Assembly (NCBI GenBank): GCA_964392175.1
Contig: CAYMOJ010000003.1
Span: 45,229 to 109,228, forward strand
Direction of reading: 5' to 3'
Length of the DNA stretch: 64,000 bases
DNA from: Firm-04 sp964392175
GTDB lineage: Bacteria; Bacillota; Clostridia; Oscillospirales; Ruminococcaceae
Both the position numbers and the translations under genes were made by a program. Under the pieces are notes generated by a model. That model was not told the origin of the DNA and searched no databases. It worked only from the letters and a program-made list of their open reading frames with translations. This document shows positions 8,841 through 17,359 of the stretch, piece by piece. Each line of letters begins with the position of its first letter. Position 1 is the stretch's first letter.

Positions 8841-9833
8841 ATGTTTACAGCTGATGAAAAACGATATGGCAAAATGATCTACAATCGATGCGGTAAAAGC
8901 GGATTGAAGCTGCCTGCGGTATCGCTTGGCTTATGGCAAAATTTTGGGCATACCGGTTGCTTTGCTAACATGGAAAAGATGGTGCACACTGCATTCAATC
9001 TTGGCATCACGCACTTTGACCTTGCAAATAACTACGGTAATCCGTACAATGGTAGCGCGGAGGAAAATTTTGGCAGAATTCTCGATGGTATGCGCCATTA
9101 TCGTGACGAAATGTGCATATCTACAAAAGCCGGATACGAAATGTGGGAAGGGCCTTATGGCGATCGAAACGGTTCTAGAAAATATTTGATGGCATCTATT
9201 GATCAGAGCTTGAAAAGAATGAAGCTGGACTATGTTGATATTTTTTATCATCATGTTTTCGATCCGGAAACGCCCCTTGAGGAAACTGCCCTCGCTCTTA
9301 CAAGCATTGTAGAGCAAGGAAAAGCATTGTATGTAGGCATATCCAATTATGATCAGCAGCAGACGAAGGATATTATGGCGATTTTCAAAGAGCTTCACAC
9401 ACCATTTATTATCAATCAGCCCTCGTATGCCATGCTGAATCGCTGGATCGAAAGGGATGGTTTGGATCAGTTTGCATTGGAGTCCGGTTTTGGTCTTGCG
9501 GTATTTTCGCCGCTCTATCAGGGATTTCTCACTGACCGTTATCTGAAGGAGATTCCGGCTGATTCTCGTATTGGCAAGGGCAATACATGGCTTGGGGATA
9601 TGCTTGACCAGAACATGGTCATGAAATTAAATCGCTTGAATGCTGTTGCAGAGAAACGAGGGCAAAAGCTTTCACAGATGGCTCTTTCATGGGTGCTTCA
9701 CAATAAAGCCGTTACTACGGTTCTGATAGGTGCGAGCCGACCGGAGCAGATTATTGAAAATGTTGCCTGCATTGAAAAACTTGATTTTTCAGATGCGGAG
9801 ATCGCTGAGATTGAAAATATCTTAAGCGAGTGA
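8841..9833 (+). CDS. Aldo/keto reductase (YghZ-like)
   Basis: 330-residue NADPH-dependent aldo/keto reductase. The N-terminus (KRYGKMIYNRCGKSGLKLPA) and overall length resemble the L-glyceraldehyde 3-phosphate reductase branch (YghZ/Gpr). The catalytic tetrad regions are visible: Asp and Tyr in THFDLANNYG, Lys in CISTKAG and His in DIFYHH. The likely role is reduction of small aldehydes or ketones in the cytoplasm; the substrate is inferred. It is a single-gene unit with its own promoter and terminator. Confidence 0.88.
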   Translation: MFTADEKRYGKMIYNRCGKSGLKLPAVSLGLWQNFGHTGCFANMEKMVHTAFNLGITHFDLANNYGNPYNGSAEENFGRILDGMRHYRDEMCISTKAGYEMWEGPYGDRNGSRKYLMASIDQSLKRMKLDYVDIFYHHVFDPETPLEETALALTSIVEQGKALYVGISNYDQQQTKDIMAIFKELHTPFIINQPSYAMLNRWIERDGLDQFALESGFGLAVFSPLYQGFLTDRYLKEIPADSRIGKGNTWLGDMLDQNMVMKLNRLNAVAEKRGQKLSQMALSWVLHNKAVTTVLIGASRPEQIIENVACIEKLDFSDAEIAEIENILSE

Positions 9834-9843
9834 AAAAGCATAG

Positions 9844-9868
9844 AAAAAGCCTGTGGGTCGCTCCACAG
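9844..9868 (-). terminator. Terminator for the minus-strand scp operon
   Basis: A hairpin of ctgtgg (9851-9856) and ccacag (9863-9868). Read on the minus strand it is followed by a T-run that complements the A5 at 9844-9848. It lies just past the end of scpB. Confidence 0.65.
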
Positions 9869-9872
9869 ACTG

Positions 9873-9907
9873 AAACACGCTGTGCCATTGCGACACAGCG
9901 TGTTTTT
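9873..9907 (+). terminator. Terminator after the aldo/keto reductase
   Basis: A perfect 12-bp stem (9873-9884 with 9894-9905) with T-rich 3' side, overlapping the last codons of the convergent scpB gene. Confidence 0.8.
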
Positions 9908-10529
9908 ATTCCTGTTCAATGGTTTCCAGATTTTCTTCTGCAGTCTCCATTTCCTCCGTGGCATCGATGGTGTCCTCTTCATCATCCGTAAGCTGCATAT
10001 CGAACATTGTAGGCTGTTCGGCGTTGGGCAAGGGTGGCAAATCTGCCAAAGAGTGCAGCCCAAAGCAGCGTAAAAACTGTGCTGTGGTGCGGTAAGTTAC
10101 AGGCCTGCCGGGGATTTCAATGCGTCCTGCTTCTTCCAGTAAACCGCGCTCTGTTAGCGTATTGACCACAGAACTACTGTCCACACCGCGTATGCGTTCC
10201 ACAAACCCCTTCGTTACAGGCTGATTATAGGCGATGATGGTGAGGGTTTCCAATGCGGCATTTGAAAGGGGTGCATTGCGCTTGACCTCCAGTGCAGCAC
10301 GGATTGGTTCGGCATATTGGCTACGGGTGGTCAACTGTAGTGCTCCGTCCAGCATCAACAGTTGCAAACCGCTGTTGCGCTTGTCATATTCTTCAGTCAG
10401 CAGATCAGCCAGTCGGCGGACGGTGTCAGAATCAATTTGCAGTGCCTCGGCGAGTCGTGGAATTTCTACCGGTTCTCCGGAGGCAAATAGTACCGCCTCC
10501 AATCCACCCAATGCGTATTCAATTTGCAT
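9906..10529 (-). CDS. scpB: Segregation and condensation protein B
   Basis: 207-residue winged-helix partner of SMC-ScpA in the condensin complex for chromosome segregation. Typical segments are LEAVLFASGEPVEIPRLAEAL at the start and ALETLTIIAYNQPVTKGFVERIRGVDS in the middle. An acidic tail of about 25 residues ends the protein and is longer than usual. I chose the ATG at 10529, preceded by ggaagtg, over an upstream ATG at 10607 that lacks a ribosome binding site. It lies downstream of scpA. Confidence 0.93.
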   Translation of the reverse strand: MQIEYALGGLEAVLFASGEPVEIPRLAEALQIDSDTVRRLADLLTEEYDKRNSGLQLLMLDGALQLTTRSQYAEPIRAALEVKRNAPLSNAALETLTIIAYNQPVTKGFVERIRGVDSSSVVNTLTERGLLEEAGRIEIPGRPVTYRTTAQFLRCFGLHSLADLPPLPNAEQPTMFDMQLTDDEEDTIDATEEMETAEENLETIEQE

Positions 10530-10628
10530 AATTTCACTTCCATTTTTATTGATTTCCATACGATGACCATAATGGGTATTCGCAAGCTGTCGCGATATGT
10601 CGCACATTGCGTGGAGCGGATCATGGCA

Positions 10629-11372
10629 TCACGCTCTTTTGGTGCGCTGTGTAAGCTGCTCACGATTGCGCATGGTCAGCACAGTGCTGTCGTCGCTGAT
10701 GAGAATACGCCCCGCTTTGGTCAATTCCAGTATGGCGAGAAAAAGTGCTACACGGTCGGTGCGTTCGGCTAGATCATCAAACAGTCCTGCAATCACAACG
10801 GTATCAGTAACGAAAAATTGCCGCAAAATGTACACAACCTTGGAAAACACGCTGGTGACATGGTGATGCGCCTGCACCATCGCGTGGATTTTATCGTCCA
10901 GACGCTTTCCGTTTTCGCCTTGGGGTTGCTTGCGTAGCCCCATATTGCGGTAGATATCTGTCAGTAGGGTAGGGGGATGCTGACGACGATAGGTCATATC
11001 CATGGGGATTTCGATTGGTTTGCGTACAAACAGCACATCGCCCAGATACTTCGCTCGCAGCAATTCGGCGGTGCGTTTGCACAGCGAGTACTCGATCAGT
11101 GCGCCTTCCAGTTCTTTTTTAGCAACGGCGGCTTCTTCGGGGGCTGGCAACAGTGAGACTGTTTTCATCCAGATCAGTCTTGCAGCCATTTCCAAAAACT
11201 CGCCTGCCAGTTCGTAATCCTGTTGGGCACATTGTTCAATATACAGCAGGTATTGATCCAACAGCACAGAGATCTCGATATCGTGGATATTGAGTTTGTG
11301 TTTGGCAATCAAATGCAGCAGTAGATCCATTGGCCCATCAAATACGGGCAGATGAAAGGATAATGTCGGCAT
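10629..11372 (-). CDS. scpA: Segregation and condensation protein A
   Basis: 247-residue kleisin subunit of the bacterial condensin, binding SMC heads and ScpB. The N-terminal signature FDGPMDLLLHLI is clear, and the C-terminal winged-helix part ends in TKAGRILISDDSTVLTMRNRE. The ATG at 11372 lies 4 bases after the stop of the protease gene. An alternative TTG at 11384 would overlap that gene by 8 bases. Neither has a strong Shine-Dalgarno sequence, so translational coupling is likely. Confidence 0.93.
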   Translation of the reverse strand: MPTLSFHLPVFDGPMDLLLHLIAKHKLNIHDIEISVLLDQYLLYIEQCAQQDYELAGEFLEMAARLIWMKTVSLLPAPEEAAVAKKELEGALIEYSLCKRTAELLRAKYLGDVLFVRKPIEIPMDMTYRRQHPPTLLTDIYRNMGLRKQPQGENGKRLDDKIHAMVQAHHHVTSVFSKVVYILRQFFVTDTVVIAGLFDDLAERTDRVALFLAILELTKAGRILISDDSTVLTMRNREQLTQRTKRA

Positions 11373-11376
11373 ACGA

Positions 11377-12105
11377 TCAACCAAAGATCACGCCACCGAG
11401 CATGGGAACCCAGATGGTCAGTAGATTGAATAATTCGTCGATGAGATTTGCTACAAAGTTGATGGGCACACTGAGGATACCGGTGCAAAGCACGATCAGA
11501 AACACAAAGTGGATGAGCTGTGCGTTCTGCTGAAACCATCGATCCACCTTGGCACTGGTGAAGTAGCTGATCACTTTGGAGCCATCCAGCGGTGGAATGG
11601 GCAGCAGATTAAAAATCGCAAGTCCGATGTTCACTGATACAAAAATGTACAGAAAGTAGTATATTAATAGTGGCGTGGCACTAAGCGTGAGTTCTTCTAC
11701 ATCGGGGTTTTCTGCCAAAAAATCGGTAAAATAGGGGCTGCACTGGTAGAAGCGCAGTATGATCTTGCCCACGAATGCGGCGATCAGATTGCTGACAGGG
11801 CCGGCAAGGGCAGTCATGGCAACGCCAAAGCGGATGCTGTGCTTGCGATTGAAGCGTGAGGGATCAATGGGCACAGGCTTTGCCCAACCAAAGCCAAATA
11901 ACAGCATACAAATCGCGCCCATGGGGTCGATGTGTGCAAGAGGGTTCAGGGTCATGCGTCCCTGATAGGTGGCGGTATCATCGCCCAGCTTGCAGGCAGC
12001 CCATGCGTGAGCATATTCGTGTAACGGCAGGATCAGGAAGATAATAAACAGGTTCACAAATATTCGCAGGATGGAATACTGATCAAATTGAAACAGGGAT
12101 AACAT
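11377..12105 (-). CDS. Site-2 protease family (M50) membrane metalloprotease
   Basis: 242-residue polytopic membrane zinc protease. The zinc motif HEYAH is at residues 29-33 in the first hydrophobic segment, and the third ligand region reads LLPIPPLDGSK, as in compact rhomboid-sized M50 proteins that sit beside scpAB in many Firmicutes. Cleaved substrates are unknown. The ATG at 12105 follows aaaggagatc; an upstream ATG at 12180 lacks a site and would lie in the promoter. First gene of the S2P-scpA-scpB unit. Confidence 0.88.
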   Translation of the reverse strand: MLSLFQFDQYSILRIFVNLFIIFLILPLHEYAHAWAACKLGDDTATYQGRMTLNPLAHIDPMGAICMLLFGFGWAKPVPIDPSRFNRKHSIRFGVAMTALAGPVSNLIAAFVGKIILRFYQCSPYFTDFLAENPDVEELTLSATPLLIYYFLYIFVSVNIGLAIFNLLPIPPLDGSKVISYFTSAKVDRWFQQNAQLIHFVFLIVLCTGILSVPINFVANLIDELFNLLTIWVPMLGGVIFG

Positions 12106-12151
12106 AGAGTGGATCTCCTTTCGGGGGATAAAATACAACGATACACCCTTC

Positions 12152-12180
12152 ATTATACAATAAATTGCGGCTCTTTTCAA
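12152..12180 (-). promoter_or_regulatory. Sigma-A promoter for S2P-scpA-scpB
   Basis: On the minus strand, TTGAAA (12175-12180) and TATAAT (12152-12157) are separated by 17 bases, 47 bases before the protease start. It is divergent from the rpmB promoter. Confidence 0.85.
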
Positions 12181-12238
12181 GTCTGAAAACGGTTTTTTCG
12201 GTCAAATCTGATAAATTTTCGGAAATTTCAAAAAACGC

Positions 12239-12267
12239 TTGCTTTTTTTCTCTGAATCTGTTATAAT
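12239..12267 (+). promoter_or_regulatory. Sigma-A promoter for rpmB
   Basis: TTGCTT at 12239-12244 and TATAAT at 12262-12267 with a 17-base spacer, 38 bases before the rpmB start. Confidence 0.8.
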
Positions 12268-12304
12268 GGATACTGTTGATTTGTCTGTAAAGGAGGTGCC
12301 AGCT

Positions 12305-12496
12305 ATGGCAAAATGCGAAGTTTGCGGCAAGGGCGTTAGCTTTGGTATTCAGGTGTCTCACTCTCACCGTCGTACCAATCGTACTTGGAAGCCCAATGTC
12401 AGACGCGTGAAGGCAATCGTGAAGGGTACACCCTGTCACATTTATGTTTGCTCCAGATGTCTGCGCTCCGGTAAGGTAGAGCGTGCGATCGGCTGA
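12305..12496 (+). CDS. rpmB: 50S ribosomal protein L28
   Basis: 63-residue large-subunit protein. It has the zinc-binding form, with Cys pairs at C4/C7 (CEVC) and C49/C52 (CSRC), and the core SHSHRRTNRTWKPNVRRV. The ATG at 12305 follows a strong aaggaggtg site; an upstream in-frame ATG at 12239 overlaps the promoter and is rejected. Single-gene unit. Confidence 0.97.
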   Translation: MAKCEVCGKGVSFGIQVSHSHRRTNRTWKPNVRRVKAIVKGTPCHIYVCSRCLRSGKVERAIG

Positions 12497-12551
12497 GCCG
12501 TCATGGCTGCACCGATGAACGATTTGCCAAGAACGGTTTCAATGTGAGTAA

Positions 12552-12592
12552 CGGAGGATCTGTCAATTTGACGGATTCTCCGTTTCTTTTTG
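12552..12592 (+). terminator. Intrinsic terminator after rpmB
   Basis: A long stem (cggaggatctgtca pairing with tgacggattctccg, two wobbles) spanning 12552-12582, followed by tttcttttt. Confidence 0.85.
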
Positions 12593-12775
12593 CTGTCTGT
12601 CTTTGATTCGTAAAAAATTCGCGGCGCGGGTACGGTCTTTCGACTGATTCTGCACACAAGCTGCGGTATACTATGAGTATCCGCATAGGCTGCCACAGAA
12701 AAATCTGTAAAGGGACAGGTTCTTGCTGGCAGTGCAATGGATGCTACATGATATCAAAAGAAAGAAGGACGACTC

Positions 12776-15010
12776 ATGCTCATGATGGCGAAAATTCACG
12801 AAAAACCACAGCTTCTGCGCTGCCTTGGCTTGCTCCTCTGCGCTATGGGGGCCTGCTTGTTGGCTGCTGCGAGATTTAACGGTGCACTCATGCCTCTTTG
12901 CTGCGGTCTGGCGGCGGCATTGCCTCCCTTTTATGCTCCTGCAATACTTGCCGGTGGCTTGCTGGCATATTGCTTCAGTGGCACGATTTTGCAAACCATA
13001 TGGCTAATGGCTGCTTTGGTGGTAACGGTGCTGTTCCGTTGGATGCTGGGCAACCGTAGTGGCGCGGTGCTTTCTGCGGTGATTGCGGGGAGTAGCACGA
13101 CTGCTGTTGCCGTGATCTTTGCCTTGTTGCGGATGCTCCCCGGTAGTATGCTTTTGTTGCCTATACAGATCGCTTCAGCGGCTGTGTTTGGATATGCTGT
13201 TGCAGTGGTACGACATCGCTGCAAGGATGGCTTTCCGTTGCGTCTGTATGCAGGAGATGCTCCTGCTGCTGCTATTTGTTATGTTGTCGTTTTGGCAGCT
13301 TTGTGCGCTACAAGAATCAGTTTGGTCAGTGTCGGCGAGATGCTCTCAGCATGGATATTGCTGACGGTAGGCAAACGATATCGCGCTATGGGTGGCTTGC
13401 TTTGTGGTACGCTTCATGCCTGTGCGCTGCTGTTAGTGGACTTCGACGGAGCCGGTATGGCGGCTGTATTGCCACTTGCAGGGCTTGCCGCAGGCTATTG
13501 TGCTCATCGTAAAAACGGCACGATGTACGGCATCTACAGCACGATCATTGGGGTAGGTACGATACTTGCGACCACAAGCAGTACCGTTACATTGCTATGG
13601 GTGAATCATCTTATCGGAGGGGGACTGTTTTTATTTCTGCCTTTGTGGGAATATCTGGATCGCGTGCTGGTGATTGCTTGCGATGCCCCTGCGATTGCAG
13701 CTGTAGCTGGCGCGCGCATGGAATTTATATCTCAGTCGATTGCAGGGGTGCGCGGTTCAGCAGAGCGCATTGCCAATATGCTTGCGGCCAAGGATATCCC
13801 ACAACGCGCAGCAGACCGTGTATGCGAAAGCGTTTGTGGGAAATGCAGAAGTAAATCCACCTGCTGGGAAAGTGCTTTTGCCGATACCAATGCCTGCTTT
13901 CAACGGATGGAGGATGCGTGCATTACTGAAACACTGAGCAGTCCCGATGGTTGTTTAAAGCCCGAGCGCGTGACAGAGGAATTTCAACGTGTCAAGCGGC
14001 AGAATGCCACTGCCCGTGCCATGGCACTGCGTCTGCGTGAATCGCAGAAGATGCTGTTTGACCAGATGCGTGTGACGGAAGATTTACTGCATAGTACCGG
14101 TGATCGGATGCAAGAATCCTATAATGGAGAAACGACGCATCTGGTGACGGACGCATTGGAACGATTCGGGGTACCCCTATGCGCTGCCGCTGTATGGGGC
14201 AGTGACCGCCGCGCGTTGACCATCGAGCTGTATATGCCCAAAGAATTCGCCCCTGATGCCGAAGCCATTACGGAGTGCCTTTCCGATGCGTTGCATCGCC
14301 CCCTGAATGCCATTGGTCCTGACACCGCTGGAGAGCATCATCGATTGATGCTGCAAACACAGCCGCATTACCGCATCGTGACTGCTGCCGCTCAGTGTGC
14401 CGTTCACGAGGATGAGCCATGTGGAGACGGTTGGGATTTTTTTGCAGACGGAAATGGTAGCCGTTATCTGGTGCTTTCTGATGGAATGGGTACGGGCAAG
14501 CACGCCGCTGTAGATGCGCGCATTGTGCTAAGCAATTTTCGCAGATTGGTGCAATCGGGCATGGATTGTGTTGCCGCTGCACAGATGGTCAATGCGATCA
14601 TGCTGACGAAATCGGGAGAGGAGCGGTTCGCAACACTGGATGTTGCGAAGATCTGCGAAGAAACAGCTGCGGTAACGCTCTATAAATATGGTGCTGGGCC
14701 TACGTTTATCCGTCACGGTGATCGCGTGACATTGTGTCAGGCGGCGACCGCACCCATTGGCATTTTGTCCAAAGCCGAGCCATATACCACAGTATTTCGG
14801 TTGCAACAGGGTGATATGCTGTTTTTGCTTTCGGATGGGTTGGATGAGTCGTTGTACCCTTTTATTCGGCAGCAGCTCATGCAGGGTGGCGATTTGCAGT
14901 TACTTGCCCACACCATTTGTGCCAAGGCGCAACGCGATGCTATGGGTGCCCCTAAGGATGATGTGACCGTTGCGGCAGCAAATATCCTTTGTGATGCCGT
15001 AACGGTGTGA
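12776..15010 (+). CDS. spoIIE: SpoIIE-like membrane serine phosphatase
   Basis: 744-residue protein with about ten hydrophobic segments in the first 330 residues, a cytoplasmic linker, and a C-terminal PP2C/SpoIIE phosphatase domain from about residue 540. The metal-binding SDGMGTG motif has its Asp at residue 569, and a second LLSDGLDE motif follows near 685. In sporulating Firmicutes SpoIIE dephosphorylates SpoIIAA to activate sigma F in the forespore. Start ATG at 12776 follows agaagga. A single gene here, not in a sporulation cluster; compare the truncated spoVFA at 41 kb. Confidence 0.87.
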   Translation: MLMMAKIHEKPQLLRCLGLLLCAMGACLLAAARFNGALMPLCCGLAAALPPFYAPAILAGGLLAYCFSGTILQTIWLMAALVVTVLFRWMLGNRSGAVLSAVIAGSSTTAVAVIFALLRMLPGSMLLLPIQIASAAVFGYAVAVVRHRCKDGFPLRLYAGDAPAAAICYVVVLAALCATRISLVSVGEMLSAWILLTVGKRYRAMGGLLCGTLHACALLLVDFDGAGMAAVLPLAGLAAGYCAHRKNGTMYGIYSTIIGVGTILATTSSTVTLLWVNHLIGGGLFLFLPLWEYLDRVLVIACDAPAIAAVAGARMEFISQSIAGVRGSAERIANMLAAKDIPQRAADRVCESVCGKCRSKSTCWESAFADTNACFQRMEDACITETLSSPDGCLKPERVTEEFQRVKRQNATARAMALRLRESQKMLFDQMRVTEDLLHSTGDRMQESYNGETTHLVTDALERFGVPLCAAAVWGSDRRALTIELYMPKEFAPDAEAITECLSDALHRPLNAIGPDTAGEHHRLMLQTQPHYRIVTAAAQCAVHEDEPCGDGWDFFADGNGSRYLVLSDGMGTGKHAAVDARIVLSNFRRLVQSGMDCVAAAQMVNAIMLTKSGEERFATLDVAKICEETAAVTLYKYGAGPTFIRHGDRVTLCQAATAPIGILSKAEPYTTVFRLQQGDMLFLLSDGLDESLYPFIRQQLMQGGDLQLLAHTICAKAQRDAMGAPKDDVTVAAANILCDAVTV

Positions 15011-15317
15011 AGTTACTTCGTGGATATTTTATGGTTTTGAAAAAATGTCTTCAAATCGTCTGTGCAAATTGCACAAAAAAGAGTGGGAAATTTCGTGCGA
15101 TTCGTAAAAAAATATTTTGATTCCCCGAAATACTTGCACTCAAACGCAAGTTGTGATAAAATAGGATATGGTATAGTATCGTTTGAAAAAACAGACTGAC
15201 CATATCCTGTTTTTGTCATGTACTATCATAATCCTGTAATGAAGTGCCGTGGTGAAATGCAAATAGATGTTTGCAGTATCGTAAGATCGCCACGGCGATG
15301 AGGAGAGGTTTCCGAAA
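15011..15317 (+). promoter_or_regulatory. glg operon leader: promoter and inverted repeat
   Basis: A 307-base gene-free stretch. TTGCAC at 15134-15139 and TAAAAT at 15157-15162 (17-base spacer) form a likely sigma-A promoter. A perfect 10-bp inverted repeat (15163-15172 with 15199-15208, loop 26 bases) starts at the end of the -10 element and is followed by gttttt. It could be an operator overlapping the transcription start, or an attenuator hairpin. The first 120 bases show nothing I recognise and no clear spoIIE terminator. Confidence 0.5.
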
Positions 15318-17327
15318 ATGAAAGAAAACGAGAAGAACATTCCACCTGTTGCCGATGCCGTGCCACTGCATCTGTTTCACCAAGGCAGAAACTTTGATGC
15401 GCAGATGTACTTCGGTGCGCATACTGAAAAAAAAGGCAGAGGCGCGTATACCGTGTTCCGTGTGTGGGCACCCCACGCCAAAGCCATTTCTGTAGTAGGC
15501 GAGTTTAACGATTGGCAACCGGGTAAGTTGCCCATGGAGCAGATCTCAAACGGCATCTGGCACGCAAAGATCAAGCAACTGCCACAGTATACTGCCTATA
15601 AATACTGCATTACCACGCAAGATGGCAGAACACTGATGAAATCTGACCCCTATGCCATGCACTACGAGACTGCGCCGGAAACTGCGTCGCGCATCTATGA
15701 ATCTGCATATGAATGGCACGATGGTGCATGGTTTGCAAAAAAGCAGCAGACCAATGTTTACAAAAGCCCTATGAATATCTACGAGGTGCATCTCAATTCG
15801 TGGCGTATGTATGAGGACGGTAATCCGCTTTCCTATCTTGAATTTGCGAAACAGATGATCCCTTATATGCAGTCACTGTCCTATACGCATATCGAGTTTA
15901 TGCCCCTGACGGAGTATCCCTTTGACGGTTCTTGGGGATATCAGGTAGTGGGATATTTTGCGCCTACCTCCCGCTTTGGCACACCCGATGATTTTCGACA
16001 AATGGTGGATCTGTTCCATCAGGCAGGCATTGGTGTGATCTTAGACTGGGTGCCTGCGCATTTTCCAAAAGATGCCCATGGTCTGTGCGAGTTTGATGGC
16101 AATTATTGCTATGAATACAGCGACCCACTGAAAATGGAACATAAGGGCTGGGGTACGCGCGTCTTTGACTATGGCAGACCCGAAGTACGGTCATTCTTGA
16201 TATCGTCTGCCTGCTTTTGGCTGGATTCCTATCATATCGACGGCTTGCGTGTGGATGCAGTGGCTTCCATGCTCTATCTCGACTATGACCGCAGAGACGG
16301 CGAGTGGCGACCCAATCAAAACGGCGGCAAGGAGAATCTGGAGGCGGTTTCCTTTTTCAAAGAGCTGAACGAAACGGCATTTGCTCGTCACCCAAATGTA
16401 TTGATGATCGCCGAAGAATCCACTGCGTGGCCGCTGGTAACAAAGCCCACCGATATCGGTGGACTGGGCTTCAACTTTAAGTGGAATATGGGCTGGATGA
16501 ACGATATGCTCTGCTATGCATCCATGGATCCGCTGTACCGCGCGTATAATCACGATAAGCTGACCTTCTCGTTCTTCTATTGCTTCTCCGAGAATTATGT
16601 GCTGCCCATCTCTCATGACGAGATCGTACACGGAAAATGCTCCATGATCCAAAAAATGCCCGGTGAGTATGAACAGAAATTTGCTGCATACCGCGCATTT
16701 CTTGCCTATATGATGGCGCACCCCGGCAAAAAATTGCTGTTTATGGGGCAGGAATTTGCCCAGATGAAAGAGTGGGATTATCAATCTGAGCTGGATTGGA
16801 TGCTGCTGGACTACCCCGCCCATGCGCAGATGTTAAACTTCTCGAAGGCACTGAACAAGTTCTACCGAAACACCGCCCCGCTGTGGCAAAATGATGATTC
16901 GTGGAGTGGATTTTCGTGGATCAGTAACGATGATTATCGTCAAAGCGTCATCGCCTTCCGCAGAATGGATGACAATGGCGATGAGATCGTGGCGGTGTGC
17001 AACTTTGTACCGGTGCAGCGTGAGAATTACAAAATCGGTGTGCCTTATACCGGCACTTACCGTTTGGTGATGGACTCCGATGCAGCGGAGTTTGGTGGTA
17101 GTGGCGTAGCACTTGCTTCTGTAAAAACCCAAAAAGAATCCATGCACGGCTTCGATCAGTGTGTGGCACTGACCTTGCCGCCTCTTTCTGTACAGTATTA
17201 CCATTGCAAGCCCAGAAAAACCCGTACACCCAAAGCAAAACCAACCGCAGAGGCATCGGATGCTTCCGACGCAAAGCCTGCCAAAACAGTAACTCGTAAA
17301 AAAACCGCAGCAAAAACCAAATCATGA
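15318..17327 (+). CDS. glgB: 1,4-alpha-glucan branching enzyme
   Basis: 669-residue GH13 enzyme that makes alpha-1,6 branches in glycogen. Domain order: N-terminal CBM48 (VFRVWAPHAKAISVVGEFNDW, about residues 48-70), catalytic barrel with EVHLNSW, DWVPAHF, GLRVDAVASMLY, the acid Glu in IAEEST and SHDEIVHGK, then a C-terminal beta domain. After the beta domain the last 40 residues are a Lys/Ala/Thr-rich basic tail (KPRKTRTPKAKP and KTVTRKKTAAKTKS), not part of the usual enzyme. First gene of glgB-C-D-A. aggagagg precedes the start. Confidence 0.95.
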   Translation: MKENEKNIPPVADAVPLHLFHQGRNFDAQMYFGAHTEKKGRGAYTVFRVWAPHAKAISVVGEFNDWQPGKLPMEQISNGIWHAKIKQLPQYTAYKYCITTQDGRTLMKSDPYAMHYETAPETASRIYESAYEWHDGAWFAKKQQTNVYKSPMNIYEVHLNSWRMYEDGNPLSYLEFAKQMIPYMQSLSYTHIEFMPLTEYPFDGSWGYQVVGYFAPTSRFGTPDDFRQMVDLFHQAGIGVILDWVPAHFPKDAHGLCEFDGNYCYEYSDPLKMEHKGWGTRVFDYGRPEVRSFLISSACFWLDSYHIDGLRVDAVASMLYLDYDRRDGEWRPNQNGGKENLEAVSFFKELNETAFARHPNVLMIAEESTAWPLVTKPTDIGGLGFNFKWNMGWMNDMLCYASMDPLYRAYNHDKLTFSFFYCFSENYVLPISHDEIVHGKCSMIQKMPGEYEQKFAAYRAFLAYMMAHPGKKLLFMGQEFAQMKEWDYQSELDWMLLDYPAHAQMLNFSKALNKFYRNTAPLWQNDDSWSGFSWISNDDYRQSVIAFRRMDDNGDEIVAVCNFVPVQRENYKIGVPYTGTYRLVMDSDAAEFGGSGVALASVKTQKESMHGFDQCVALTLPPLSVQYYHCKPRKTRTPKAKPTAEASDASDAKPAKTVTRKKTAAKTKS

Positions 17328-17359
17328 TCTCGCAACGATAAAGGAGGATTTATACTGCA

